Shown here: piece after piece, positions 1 to 4,923 of the stretch | Layout: the number at the start of each line of letters is the position of its first letter | Position numbering within the stretch: the first letter of the stretch is position 1 | Assembly (NCBI GenBank): GCA_021736285.1 | Contig: JAIPGE010000015.1 | Span: forward strand, 1 to 14,229 | Origin: Candidatus Izemoplasma sp. | GTDB lineage: Bacteria; Bacillota_I; Bacilli_A; Izemoplasmatales; Izemoplasmataceae | Direction: 5' to 3' | DNA: 14,229 nt | Position numbers and translations under genes: made by a program | The notes under the pieces: generated by a model | What the model was told of the DNA's origin: nothing | The model's database searches: none | Seen by the model: only the letters and a program-made list of their open reading frames with translations

Positions 1-36
1 CAAAGATAACCAAATGGCACTAAAACATACATAAAT

Positions 37-42
37 AGGAGG
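37..42 (+). promoter_or_regulatory. Ribosome binding site of the sigma factor gene
   Basis: AGGAGG lies 4 bases before the ATG at 47. The spacing is short but the match to the anti-SD is full. Upstream, two frames are open from the window edge to stops at 21-23 and 32-34, so the first bases may be the tail of a preceding gene, but this is too short to identify. No promoter for the sigma gene is visible inside the window. Confidence 0.7.
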
Positions 43-46
43 CGTT

Positions 47-589
47 ATGACGTATTACAGACATAATGATTTTAAGATTATTGATCAAATCCGCGAGGGT
101 AATCAAGATGCCTTAGAACTTATGTTTGTGAAATACTCACCGCTTATTTCTAAAAAGATTGGCTATTATAACCTAGCATATCTGTATGATGATATGTTTC
201 AAGAAGCACACATGGTTCTTTACCGAAGTATTATGACGTATGACGTGTCATACAATAAAACATTTACACGTTATTTTGAACAGAATTTAGATCGCATGTA
301 TATGACTTACATCAACAAACAAGTGAGACGAACAGAAATATTTTATGGAAATGTTGCATACATTTTTGAACATAACCATCACACGCAAGATAAGAGTGCC
401 TATTATGAACTTTACAAAAAAGAAATCGAAAATCTCTTGACAAAACGTGAATTTAGTATTTATATATTAAAGGAAATAAAAAATTATAGTGTAGATTATA
501 TATGCAAAAGACTAGAAATCCCTGAAAAAGTGGTGTACAATTCAGTCTACCGCGCAAAACAAAAAATTAAACAGCATTTTGGGATGTGA
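47..589 (+). CDS. sigH: Diverged SigH-type RNA polymerase sigma factor
   Basis: Small sigma-70 family protein of 180 residues. Residues about 20-95 resemble sigma region 2: the stretch around [15 protein letters not shown] (48-62) matches the conserved region 2.1-2.2 pattern in which acidic residues and QE precede a hydrophobic helix. Residues about 125-176 resemble region 4, with a helix-turn-helix around [17 protein letters not shown] and a basic end. Location directly before rpmG-secE-nusG is the place of sigH in Bacillus, and that synteny is the main reason for the name; sequence similarity alone would only say ECF/SigH-like sigma. Bacillus SigH is about 218 residues, so this one is shorter and the linker differs. 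In Bacillota, SigH drives sporulation and competence genes, but its regulon here cannot be read from this window. ATG 47 is the only start with a good ribosome binding site. It ends with TGA, supporting the standard code. Confidence 0.7.
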   Translation: MTYYRHNDFKIIDQIREGNQDALELMFVKYSPLISKKIGYYNLAYLYDDMFQEAHMVLYRSIMTYDVSYNKTFTRYFEQNLDRMYMTYINKQVRRTEIFYGNVAYIFEHNHHTQDKSAYYELYKKEIENLLTKREFSIYILKEIKNYSVDYICKRLEIPEKVVYNSVYRAKQKIKQHFGM

Positions 590-590
590 C

Positions 591-619
591 TTGACAAAGT
601 TGCATTATTTTGCTAAATT
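591..619 (+). promoter_or_regulatory. Promoter of the rpmG-secE-nusG operon
   Basis: TTGACA (591-596), a 17-base spacer, and TAAATT (614-619) preceded by TG at 611-612, giving an extended -10. It begins one base after the sigma gene stop, so the operon can be transcribed separately from the sigma gene. The expected start near 626 leaves a leader of only about 20 bases. Confidence 0.75.
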
Positions 620-644
620 ATATATTTGCAAGAGAGTTGGTATT

Positions 645-791
645 ATGAGACAAAAAGTTATCTTGATTTGTACGGAATGTTTGTCGAGAAATTATAACAT
701 TCAAAAGAAAAAAGAAGATAAAGTACGATTTGAAACAAAAAAATATTGCAAGCACTGTGGAACACATACACTCCACAAAGAAAGCAAATAG
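645..791 (+). CDS. rpmG: Ribosomal protein L33 (zinc-binding form)
   Basis: Large-subunit protein L33, 48 residues, the usual family length. It starts [12 protein letters not shown] and has four cysteines in two CxxC pairs (CTEC near residues 9-12 and CKHC near 36-39), so it is the zinc-binding C+ form. The reading frame is open upstream to 579, but the added 22 residues do not look like L33 and would overlap the promoter and the sigma gene; ATG 645 gives the family N-terminus, with a weak AGAGAG ribosome binding site at 631-636. It lies just before secE, like rpmGB in Bacillus. L33 sits near the ribosomal E site; organisms often carry several copies, and this window cannot show whether a zinc-free paralogue exists. 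Confidence 0.92.
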   Translation: MRQKVILICTECLSRNYNIQKKKEDKVRFETKKYCKHCGTHTLHKESK

Positions 792-803
792 GAGAGAATA
801 AAA

Positions 804-1232
804 ATGGCAAAAAAACCGACTGATTTGAAACCAAATAAAGTCTTAGAAATTTTAAAGAAAGAATACCCATTTGAACGCGTATTATTAGGTGTTTTAGGGA
901 TATTAGTTACTGTCTTAGGCGTTTACCTGATTGAAGGTAGTGTCCTTGAAATTCGTTATACAGATTTATGGATTTTCAATACACCAACCAAGATTTTAAT
1001 CTTTAGTATCTTTGTAATTGTGATTGGGGCTGTGTCATTCTTCATGGCAGTATGGCCATTCTTTGTACCGAGCTTTGTCGAAATGAAAAAAGTAAGCTGG
1101 CCTGGTCAAAATACAATTTTAAATCATAGTGCACGTGTCTTTGGATTTATTATCATTATTTCACTTTTCTTTGTAGTGGCGGATTTTGGATTACGTCCAC
1201 TCTTTAACTGGATTCGCGAACTAGGAGCGTAA
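804..1232 (+). CDS. secE: Preprotein translocase subunit SecE, three-helix form
   Basis: SecE clamps SecY in the SecYEG translocon of the cytoplasmic membrane. The conserved core is at the C-terminal half: the amphipathic stretch FVEMKKVSWP (91-100), typical of SecE, followed by a membrane helix at about 112-134. Unusually for a Bacillota-like genome, two more hydrophobic segments precede it, at about 26-44 and 63-88, giving a 142-residue protein of the E. coli-like three-helix layout rather than the roughly 60-residue single-helix form of Bacillus. The ribosome binding site AGGAGAG (790-796) overlaps the rpmG stop, and only 12 bases separate the two genes, so they are one operon. The gene ends just before nusG. 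Identification rests on the core motif plus synteny and is firm. Confidence 0.93.
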   Translation: MAKKPTDLKPNKVLEILKKEYPFERVLLGVLGILVTVLGVYLIEGSVLEIRYTDLWIFNTPTKILIFSIFVIVIGAVSFFMAVWPFFVPSFVEMKKVSWPGQNTILNHSARVFGFIIIISLFFVVADFGLRPLFNWIRELGA

Positions 1233-1236
1233 GATT

Positions 1237-1782
1237 ATGAGTAATCAACCAGAACGTCAATGGTATGTTGTACAAACCTATTCTGGTTATGAAAATTCAG
1301 TAAAGGTAAATCTTGAAAATCGGATTAGATCAATGCAGATGGAAGACAAAATCTTCCAAGTAATGATTCCAGAGGAAATTCGGATTGAGAAAAAACCTGA
1401 TGGCACAACTAAAGAAAAAATGGTTAAAATTTTTCCTGGGTATGTGTTTATTGAATTGATTGTAACAGATGATTCATGGTTTGTTGTCCGGAATACCCCC
1501 GGTGTTACGGGATTTTTAGGATCAAGTGGGGGTGGAACAAAACCTGTTCCTCTACCACCTGAAGAAATCAATCCAATCTTGAAGAAATGTGGACTTATGG
1601 AAATGCCAACAATCGATGTTGCAGTTGGTGAAAGTGTGAAAGTTATTACTGGTCCATTTGCGAATCAAGTTGGTAAAGTTGATGAAATCGATGAAGAAAA
1701 ACGCGAACTAAGAGTGCTGGTTGATATGTTTGGTCGTCAAACACCTGTTGAACTGTCATTTGATGATATTGAAAAAATATAA
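1237..1782 (+). CDS. nusG: Transcription termination/antitermination factor NusG
   Basis: NusG binds the clamp helices of RNA polymerase beta-prime and modulates pausing, Rho action and transcription-translation coupling. The 181-residue product has the N-terminal NGN domain (about 8-115), beginning RQWYVVQTYSGYE and including KIFPGYVFIE (64-73), and a C-terminal KOW domain (about 129-156) with GESVKVITGPFANQVGKV. Length is normal for the family. It starts 4 bases after the secE stop, with AGGAG at 1223-1227 inside the end of secE, so translation is likely coupled. It is the last gene of its operon; the terminator at 1821-1855 follows. Its partner RpoC is encoded further along the window. Confidence 0.97.
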   Translation: MSNQPERQWYVVQTYSGYENSVKVNLENRIRSMQMEDKIFQVMIPEEIRIEKKPDGTTKEKMVKIFPGYVFIELIVTDDSWFVVRNTPGVTGFLGSSGGGTKPVPLPPEEINPILKKCGLMEMPTIDVAVGESVKVITGPFANQVGKVDEIDEEKRELRVLVDMFGRQTPVELSFDDIEKI

Positions 1783-1793
1783 TAGACTAAGTC

Positions 1794-1823
1794 TTGACAA
1801 TGAACACTAATATATAGTAAAAT
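1794..1823 (+). promoter_or_regulatory. Promoter of rplK-rplA
   Basis: TTGACA (1794-1799), an 18-base spacer and TAAAAT (1818-1823), 12 bases after the nusG stop. The expected start is about 1829-1831. The -10 element overlaps the 5' arm of the nusG terminator hairpin, so transcripts begun here lack that arm. Confidence 0.75.
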
Positions 1824-1855
1824 AGCATGGCATGGAATATGGCATGCTATTTTTT
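1821..1855 (+). terminator. Intrinsic terminator of the rpmG-secE-nusG operon
   Basis: AATAGCATG (1821-1829) pairs with CATGCTATT (1843-1851); after a G-G mismatch the stem continues as CAT/ATG around the loop GGAAT. A run of six T follows (1850-1855), and A residues before the stem can extend pairing into it. It would stop read-through from nusG but cannot form in RNA started at the embedded rplK promoter. Confidence 0.8.
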
Positions 1856-1857
1856 GA

Positions 1858-1885
1858 GTGGAAGGATTAATCGTCCAATGACCAC
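1858..1885 (+). promoter_or_regulatory. Candidate L1-binding hairpin in the rplK leader
   Basis: GTGG (1858-1861) pairs with CCAC (1882-1885), enclosing an asymmetric internal loop (AA against AATGA) and an upper stem GGA(T)/(G)TCC (1864-1867 with 1873-1876). The form GUGG-purine-A-GG resembles the L1 site in helices 76-78 of 23S rRNA, which L11-operon leaders mimic in many bacteria for feedback by L1. The hairpin sits between the promoter and the ribosome binding site of rplK, where feedback would act. Binding is inferred. Confidence 0.55.
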
Positions 1886-1912
1886 ATCACGAAGCAAGAG
1901 GAGGTGTCTTTC

Positions 1913-2338
1913 GTGGCTAAAAAAGATGTAAAAACCGTTGTAAAATTACAAATTCCAGCCGGTAGAGCAAACCCAGCGCCGCCAGTCGGTCCAGCTTTAG
2001 GACAAGCAGGTGTTAACATTCAAGAATTTTGTACAAAATTCAATAATGAAACCAAAGAGCAAATGGGGGATTTAGTTCCTGTTGAAATCACTGTATTTGA
2101 AGACAGAACGTTTAAATTCATCACCAAAACACCACCAGCGAGTTATTTGTTAAAAAAAGCAGCTGGTATTGAAAAAGGTGCAGGTGATCAACTAACAGAG
2201 AAAGCTGGTACTGTAACCAAAGCGCAATTACAAGAAATTGCAGAAATTAAAATGCCTGACTTAAACGCAAACGATGTTGAGGCAGCAATGAAAATTATTG
2301 CAGGAACAGCAAGAAACATGGGAATCCTAGTCGAATAA
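1913..2338 (+). CDS. rplK: Ribosomal protein L11
   Basis: L11 forms the base of the GTPase-associated centre with the 23S rRNA segment near 1067; it takes part in factor binding and in RelA-type sensing, and is the thiostrepton target region. The 141-residue product shows the N-terminal domain with the proline-rich thiostrepton loop ([17 protein letters not shown], about 15-31) and the C-terminal rRNA-binding domain ending [12 protein letters not shown]. The start is GTG 1913, not the in-frame GTG at 1904: the strong AGAGGAGG at 1897-1904 overlaps the latter, and only 1913 gives the family N-terminus MAKK and proper spacing. It forms an operon with rplA after a 79-base gap. Confidence 0.97.
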   Translation: MAKKDVKTVVKLQIPAGRANPAPPVGPALGQAGVNIQEFCTKFNNETKEQMGDLVPVEITVFEDRTFKFITKTPPASYLLKKAAGIEKGAGDQLTEKAGTVTKAQLQEIAEIKMPDLNANDVEAAMKIIAGTARNMGILVE

Positions 2339-2347
2339 TAAACATTT

Positions 2348-2370
2348 AGTTGTAACATAAATCTACAACT
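2348..2370 (+). repeat. Inverted repeat in the rplK-rplA gap
   Basis: AGTTGTA (2348-2354) and TACAACT (2364-2370) form a perfect 7-base stem with a 9-base loop. No T run follows, so it is not a terminator; it may protect or mark a processing site between rplK and rplA, directly before the second L1-like hairpin. Confidence 0.5.
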
Positions 2371-2373
2371 ATC

Positions 2374-2400
2374 TGTGGGAGGAGTTTCCGTTAGACCACA
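2374..2400 (+). promoter_or_regulatory. Second candidate L1-binding hairpin, before rplA
   Basis: TGTGG (2374-2378) pairs with CCACA (2396-2400). An internal loop (GA against GTTAGA) separates it from an upper stem GGA/TCC (2381-2383, 2387-2389). The 5' side reads GTGGGAGG, the same as the L1-binding part of 23S rRNA, and the layout repeats that of the hairpin before rplK. It ends just before the rplA ribosome binding site at 2404-2409, so L1 binding here could directly block translation of its own gene. Binding is inferred. Confidence 0.5.
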
Positions 2401-2417
2401 TTTAGGAGGTAAAGAAA

Positions 2418-3107
2418 ATGGCGAAAAAAGGAAAAAAATTCTTAGCTGCTAGAGAACGTGTAGAAGATAAACTATACGATGCACATGAAGCGGTTGATCT
2501 ATTAAAAGACGTTTCTTTTGAAGGATTTGATGCATCTGTAGAACTTGCAATGCGATTAAATCTAGACACAAGAAAAGCAGATCAAAACTTACGTGGCGCA
2601 ATCGTTTTACCACATGGCACAGGAAAGACAAAACGTGTCTTAGTATTTGCAACAGGTGACAAAGCAAAAGAAGCTGAAGAAGCTGGCGCAGATTATGTTG
2701 GTGAAGATGAGTTTGTTGAGAAAATCCAAAAAGGTTGGATGGAGTTTGACACCGTTGTCGCAACACCAGATATGATGAGTAAAATTGGTAGACTTGGTCG
2801 TGTTTTAGGACCTAAAGGTCTTATGCCAAACCCAAAAACTGGAACCGTTACAATGGACGTTGCAAAAGCAGTTGAAGAAATTAAAGCAGGGAAAGTAGAA
2901 TACCGTGTTGATAAAGTTGGTAACATTCATGTTACATTAGGAAAAGTATCATTTGATACAAATAAAATCTTAGACAACTTTAAAACAATGTATGATACCA
3001 TTCTAAAATTGAGACCTGCGACCGTTAAAGGTGTATACATTCAAAATGTAACAATCGCATCGACAATGGGTCCTGGTATCAAAGTTGACAAAGAAACTAT
3101 TTTGTAA
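2418..3107 (+). CDS. rplA: Ribosomal protein L1
   Basis: L1 forms the mobile stalk at the E site that helps release deacylated tRNA, and in many bacteria it represses the L11 operon by binding its mRNA. The product has 229 residues, normal for the family. It begins [15 protein letters not shown], and the signature segment around [21 protein letters not shown] is present near residues 124-144, the conserved part of the second domain. AGGAGG at 2404-2409 precedes ATG 2418 by 8 bases. Upstream lies a hairpin resembling an L1 site. No terminator follows rplA; instead the -35 box of the next promoter is inside its last codons, so rplJ-rplL can also receive read-through transcripts. Confidence 0.97.
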   Translation: MAKKGKKFLAARERVEDKLYDAHEAVDLLKDVSFEGFDASVELAMRLNLDTRKADQNLRGAIVLPHGTGKTKRVLVFATGDKAKEAEEAGADYVGEDEFVEKIQKGWMEFDTVVATPDMMSKIGRLGRVLGPKGLMPNPKTGTVTMDVAKAVEEIKAGKVEYRVDKVGNIHVTLGKVSFDTNKILDNFKTMYDTILKLRPATVKGVYIQNVTIASTMGPGIKVDKETIL

Positions 3108-3113
3108 TAAAAT
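3085..3113 (+). promoter_or_regulatory. Promoter of rplJ-rplL inside the end of rplA
   Basis: TTGACA (3085-3090), a 17-base spacer and TAAAAT (3108-3113). The -35 box is formed by the Val-Asp-Lys codons near the rplA C-terminus, and the -10 begins right after the rplA stop. The expected start is near 3120, just before the L10 leader structure, which supports it. The -10 sequence equals that of the rplK promoter. Confidence 0.75.
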
Positions 3114-3143
3114 AAGTAAGCACTAAACAATCAAATAGAAACG

Positions 3144-3231
3144 TTATGTCGAAGACTTGGGTGCCTTGGCTTAATATCCCAACGAGAAAAACGAGATATA
3201 GTAATTTATACCTCTTTTGTCGTTGACATAA
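3144..3231 (+). promoter_or_regulatory. L10 leader (ribosomal L10(L12)4 binding region)
   Basis: The 163-base gap before rplJ holds an L10-leader-like structure. GAAGACTTGGGTG (3151-3163) and TTAATATCCCAACGAG (3171-3186) match the conserved halves of the Bacillota L10 leader, with a TTGGG/CCCAA stem and the GAAGAC side that forms the kink-turn. TTATGTC (3144-3150) is exactly complementary to GACATAA (3225-3231), which is also the 3' arm of the terminator that follows. Closing the leader with this long-range stem would therefore prevent the terminator. In Bacillus the L10(L12)4 complex controls rplJL by attenuation; the same logic, with the direction of switching to be confirmed, is inferred here. 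Confidence 0.75.
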
Positions 3232-3244
3232 GAGGTTTTTGTTT
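3211..3244 (+). terminator. Attenuator terminator before rplJ
   Basis: CCTCTTTTGTC (3211-3221) pairs with GACATAAGAGG (3225-3235) with a single T-T mismatch and a 3-base loop, followed by TTTTTGTTT. It lies upstream of the rplJ ribosome binding site, so it can only be a conditional terminator. Its 3' arm is shared with the long-range leader stem. Confidence 0.8.
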
Positions 3245-3270
3245 GGATCACATTTCATGGAGGTGGAAGC

Positions 3271-3780
3271 GTGTCACAAAAAGCAATTGATAAGAAAAAG
3301 CTACAAGTCGCGTCACTAAAAGAACGTCTAGAAAATGCCAATAGTTTTGTTATTGTTGATTACAGTGGACTAACTGTAGAACAAGTAACCAAATTACGTG
3401 TGGCGTTACTCGAAAATGATTGTGAAATGTCAGTTATTAAAAATAACATTTCAAAACGCGCAACAGAAATGGCTGGCTACACAGCTGTTGCTGATGTATT
3501 GACAGGACCGAATGCAATAGCATTTAGTAATGCCGATAGTGTTTCAGCAGCAAAAGTCATCTATGAATTTGCAAAAGATAACAAAGCATTAGAATTAAAA
3601 GTTGGTGTTGTTGATGGTGAGTACATGGATCAAGAAAACATCCAAAAGATCGCAACAATCCCATCAAGAGAAGAATTGTTAACAATGATTGCAGCTGGAT
3701 TACTAGAACCAGTCAAAGAAATTGCAATCGCTCTTGATTTAATGGCCCAAGAACAAGAAACCGAAACAGAAGAAGCATAA
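3271..3780 (+). CDS. rplJ: Ribosomal protein L10
   Basis: L10 anchors the L12 dimers of the stalk that recruits translation factors and, as L10(L12)4, binds its own mRNA leader. The 169-residue product has the N-terminal rRNA-binding domain, with the family segment VIVDYSGLTVEQVTKLR (about 28-44) and NNISKRA, and a C-terminal helix (after about 130) that binds L12, ending in an acidic tail. It starts with GTG 3271, served by GGAGGTGG at 3259-3266; the N-terminus MSQKAIDKKK fits the family. It is followed 16 bases later by rplL, in the usual order and with an expected lower dose than L12. Confidence 0.96.
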   Translation: MSQKAIDKKKLQVASLKERLENANSFVIVDYSGLTVEQVTKLRVALLENDCEMSVIKNNISKRATEMAGYTAVADVLTGPNAIAFSNADSVSAAKVIYEFAKDNKALELKVGVVDGEYMDQENIQKIATIPSREELLTMIAAGLLEPVKEIAIALDLMAQEQETETEEA

Positions 3781-3796
3781 ATAGGAGGAATGAAAA

Positions 3797-4162
3797 ATGG
3801 CTTTAGAAAACAAAGAAATCATTGAAGCATTAAAAGAAAAAACACTTTTAGAGTTAAAAGATCTTGTTGATCTTATGAAAGAAGAATTTGGTGTTGATCC
3901 AAGTGCTGTTGCAGTTGCAGCTGCAGGACCTGCTGAAGCAGATGAAGGACCAAGCGAAGTATCAGTTATTTTAGAAGACTTCGGTCAAAAGAAAATCCCT
4001 GTTATTAAAGCAGTTCGTGGTATCACAGGATTAGGACTTAAAGAAGCAAAAGCATTAGTTGATAGTGCACCTGCACCAATCAAAGAAGAAATTAGCCCTG
4101 AAGAAGCAAAAGAAATTAAAGAACAATTAGAAGAAGTTGGAGCAACTGTTACAGTTAAATAA
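3797..4162 (+). CDS. rplL: Ribosomal protein L7/L12
   Basis: L12 is the multi-copy stalk protein that contacts EF-Tu, EF-G and other GTPases. The 121-residue product shows all three parts: the N-terminal dimerisation domain (1-35) that binds L10, a short Ala/Gly-rich hinge around 38-50, and the C-terminal factor-binding domain with [20 protein letters not shown] (about 69-88). Gly replaces the common Glu in the VREITGLGL motif, a small difference whose effect is unknown. The ribosome binding site AGGAGG (3783-3788) is strong, as expected for the most abundant stalk protein. A terminator follows 16 bases after the stop. Confidence 0.97.
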   Translation: MALENKEIIEALKEKTLLELKDLVDLMKEEFGVDPSAVAVAAAGPAEADEGPSEVSVILEDFGQKKIPVIKAVRGITGLGLKEAKALVDSAPAPIKEEISPEEAKEIKEQLEEVGATVTVK

Positions 4163-4178
4163 TGACACGTAAACAATC

Positions 4179-4204
4179 AACCTGAGTTTAAACTCAGGTT
4201 TTTT
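4179..4204 (+). terminator. Intrinsic terminator after rplL
   Basis: AACCTGAG (4179-4186) and CTCAGGTT (4193-4200) form a perfect 8-base stem around TTTAAA, with six T at 4199-4204. It ends the rplK/rplJ transcription block. Confidence 0.9.
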
Positions 4205-4213
4205 GCCTATTAT
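4187..4213 (+). promoter_or_regulatory. Weak candidate promoter of the methyltransferase gene
   Basis: TATTAT at 4208-4213 is a good -10, but no good -35 is at the right distance; TTTAAA at 4187-4192 (spacer 15) is the best. The terminator at 4179-4204 leaves the next gene needing either a promoter here or read-through. As at rplK, the site would overlap the preceding terminator. Confidence 0.25.
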
Positions 4214-4237
4214 GGTGAAAAATAAGGAGCGGGTAGT

Positions 4238-4825
4238 ATGGCGCACTATTTTTCGAATGACAAAGATCTCAAAAGCAACCGCAAACAGGTCACAATCGAT
4301 ATCAACAACATTGCCCTCACACTGTATACAGACCACGGTGTATTTAACAAAGGGTATTTGGATTTAGGGACTAAAATCTTATTAAATACGGTGATATTAG
4401 ATGCGCATCAAAAGGTGTTAGATCTTGGTTGTGGAAGTGGGATTATTGGCATGTATTTGAACAAACAATACAACGCGTGTGTTGACATGGTTGATATCAA
4501 TCAGCGTGCAGTGAATCTTGCCAAAGATAATATTGCATGCAATGATTTAGATCTCAATGTCTTCCAATCCGATGGGTTTGAACACATTGATGCATTATAT
4601 GATGTCGTGATATTAAATCCACCGATTCACGCAGGAAAACTAGTTGTTTATCAGTTGTTTGAAGAAACAGCTAACCATTTAAAGCCAGATGGACTATTTT
4701 ATGTCGTTATACATAAAAAACATGGTGCAAAATCAGCTCTTAAAAAACTAAACAGTATCTTCAATGAAGTACGTATTATAACGCGCGAAAAAGGTTTTTT
4801 CGTAATAAGCGGGAAAATCGATTGA
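4238..4825 (+). CDS. RsmC/YbxB-like SAM-dependent rRNA methyltransferase
   Basis: Class I SAM-dependent methyltransferase of 195 residues. Motif I is KVLDLGCGSGIIG (59-71), an acidic motif II Asp is at about 87 in MVDINQRAV, and the catalytic-loop motif is NPPI (127-130), as found in N2-guanine methyltransferases of the RsmC family. RsmC of E. coli methylates G1207 of 16S rRNA, but it has two domains; this is the single-domain form found as YbxB between rplL and rpoB in Bacillus. The position here is identical, so the identification as YbxB orthologue is good, while the exact target base is inferred. AAGGAG (4223-4228) precedes ATG 4238. The TGA stop overlaps the -35 box of the rpoB promoter. 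Confidence 0.88.
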   Translation: MAHYFSNDKDLKSNRKQVTIDINNIALTLYTDHGVFNKGYLDLGTKILLNTVILDAHQKVLDLGCGSGIIGMYLNKQYNACVDMVDINQRAVNLAKDNIACNDLDLNVFQSDGFEHIDALYDVVILNPPIHAGKLVVYQLFEETANHLKPDGLFYVVIHKKHGAKSALKKLNSIFNEVRIITREKGFFVISGKID

Positions 4826-4850
4826 CTATTTGACGATAGTATGATATTAT
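4822..4850 (+). promoter_or_regulatory. rpoB promoter 1 (extended -10)
   Basis: TTGACT (4822-4827), a 17-base spacer and TATTAT (4845-4850) with TG at 4842-4843 forming an extended -10. The -35 overlaps the TGA stop of the methyltransferase gene. The expected start is near 4857, giving a leader of about 67 bases rich in T runs. Confidence 0.7.
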
Positions 4851-4858
4851 ATTAAATT
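4830..4858 (+). promoter_or_regulatory. rpoB promoter 2, overlapping promoter 1
   Basis: TTGACG (4830-4835), a 17-base spacer and TAAATT (4853-4858), shifted 8 bases from promoter 1. The -10 equals that of the rpmG promoter. The two sites cannot be occupied together. Confidence 0.45.
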
Positions 4859-4923
4859 GCGATAACGCGCGCTTTTTTGCGTATATGGACATTTTTTTAA
4901 CTTTTTAAATGGGGTGAAAGTTA

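Noticed and set aside
1..46. End of an upstream gene
   Set aside because: Two frames end in stops before the ribosome binding site, but 10 codons or fewer give no basis for a name or a choice of frame.
579..644. N-terminal extension of L33 starting at ATG 579
   Set aside because: It overlaps the sigma gene end and the promoter, and the added residues are unlike any L33; ATG 645 gives the family length.
1904..1912. GTG 1904 as start of rplK
   Set aside because: It is part of the ribosome binding site for GTG 1913, and it adds residues before the conserved MAKK.
4859..4884. Possible terminator or stem in the rpoB leader
   Set aside because: GCG-ATAA-CGC is only 3 base pairs and is followed by GCGC before the T run; the alternative stem has a bulge and no T run after it. 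It is too weak to call.
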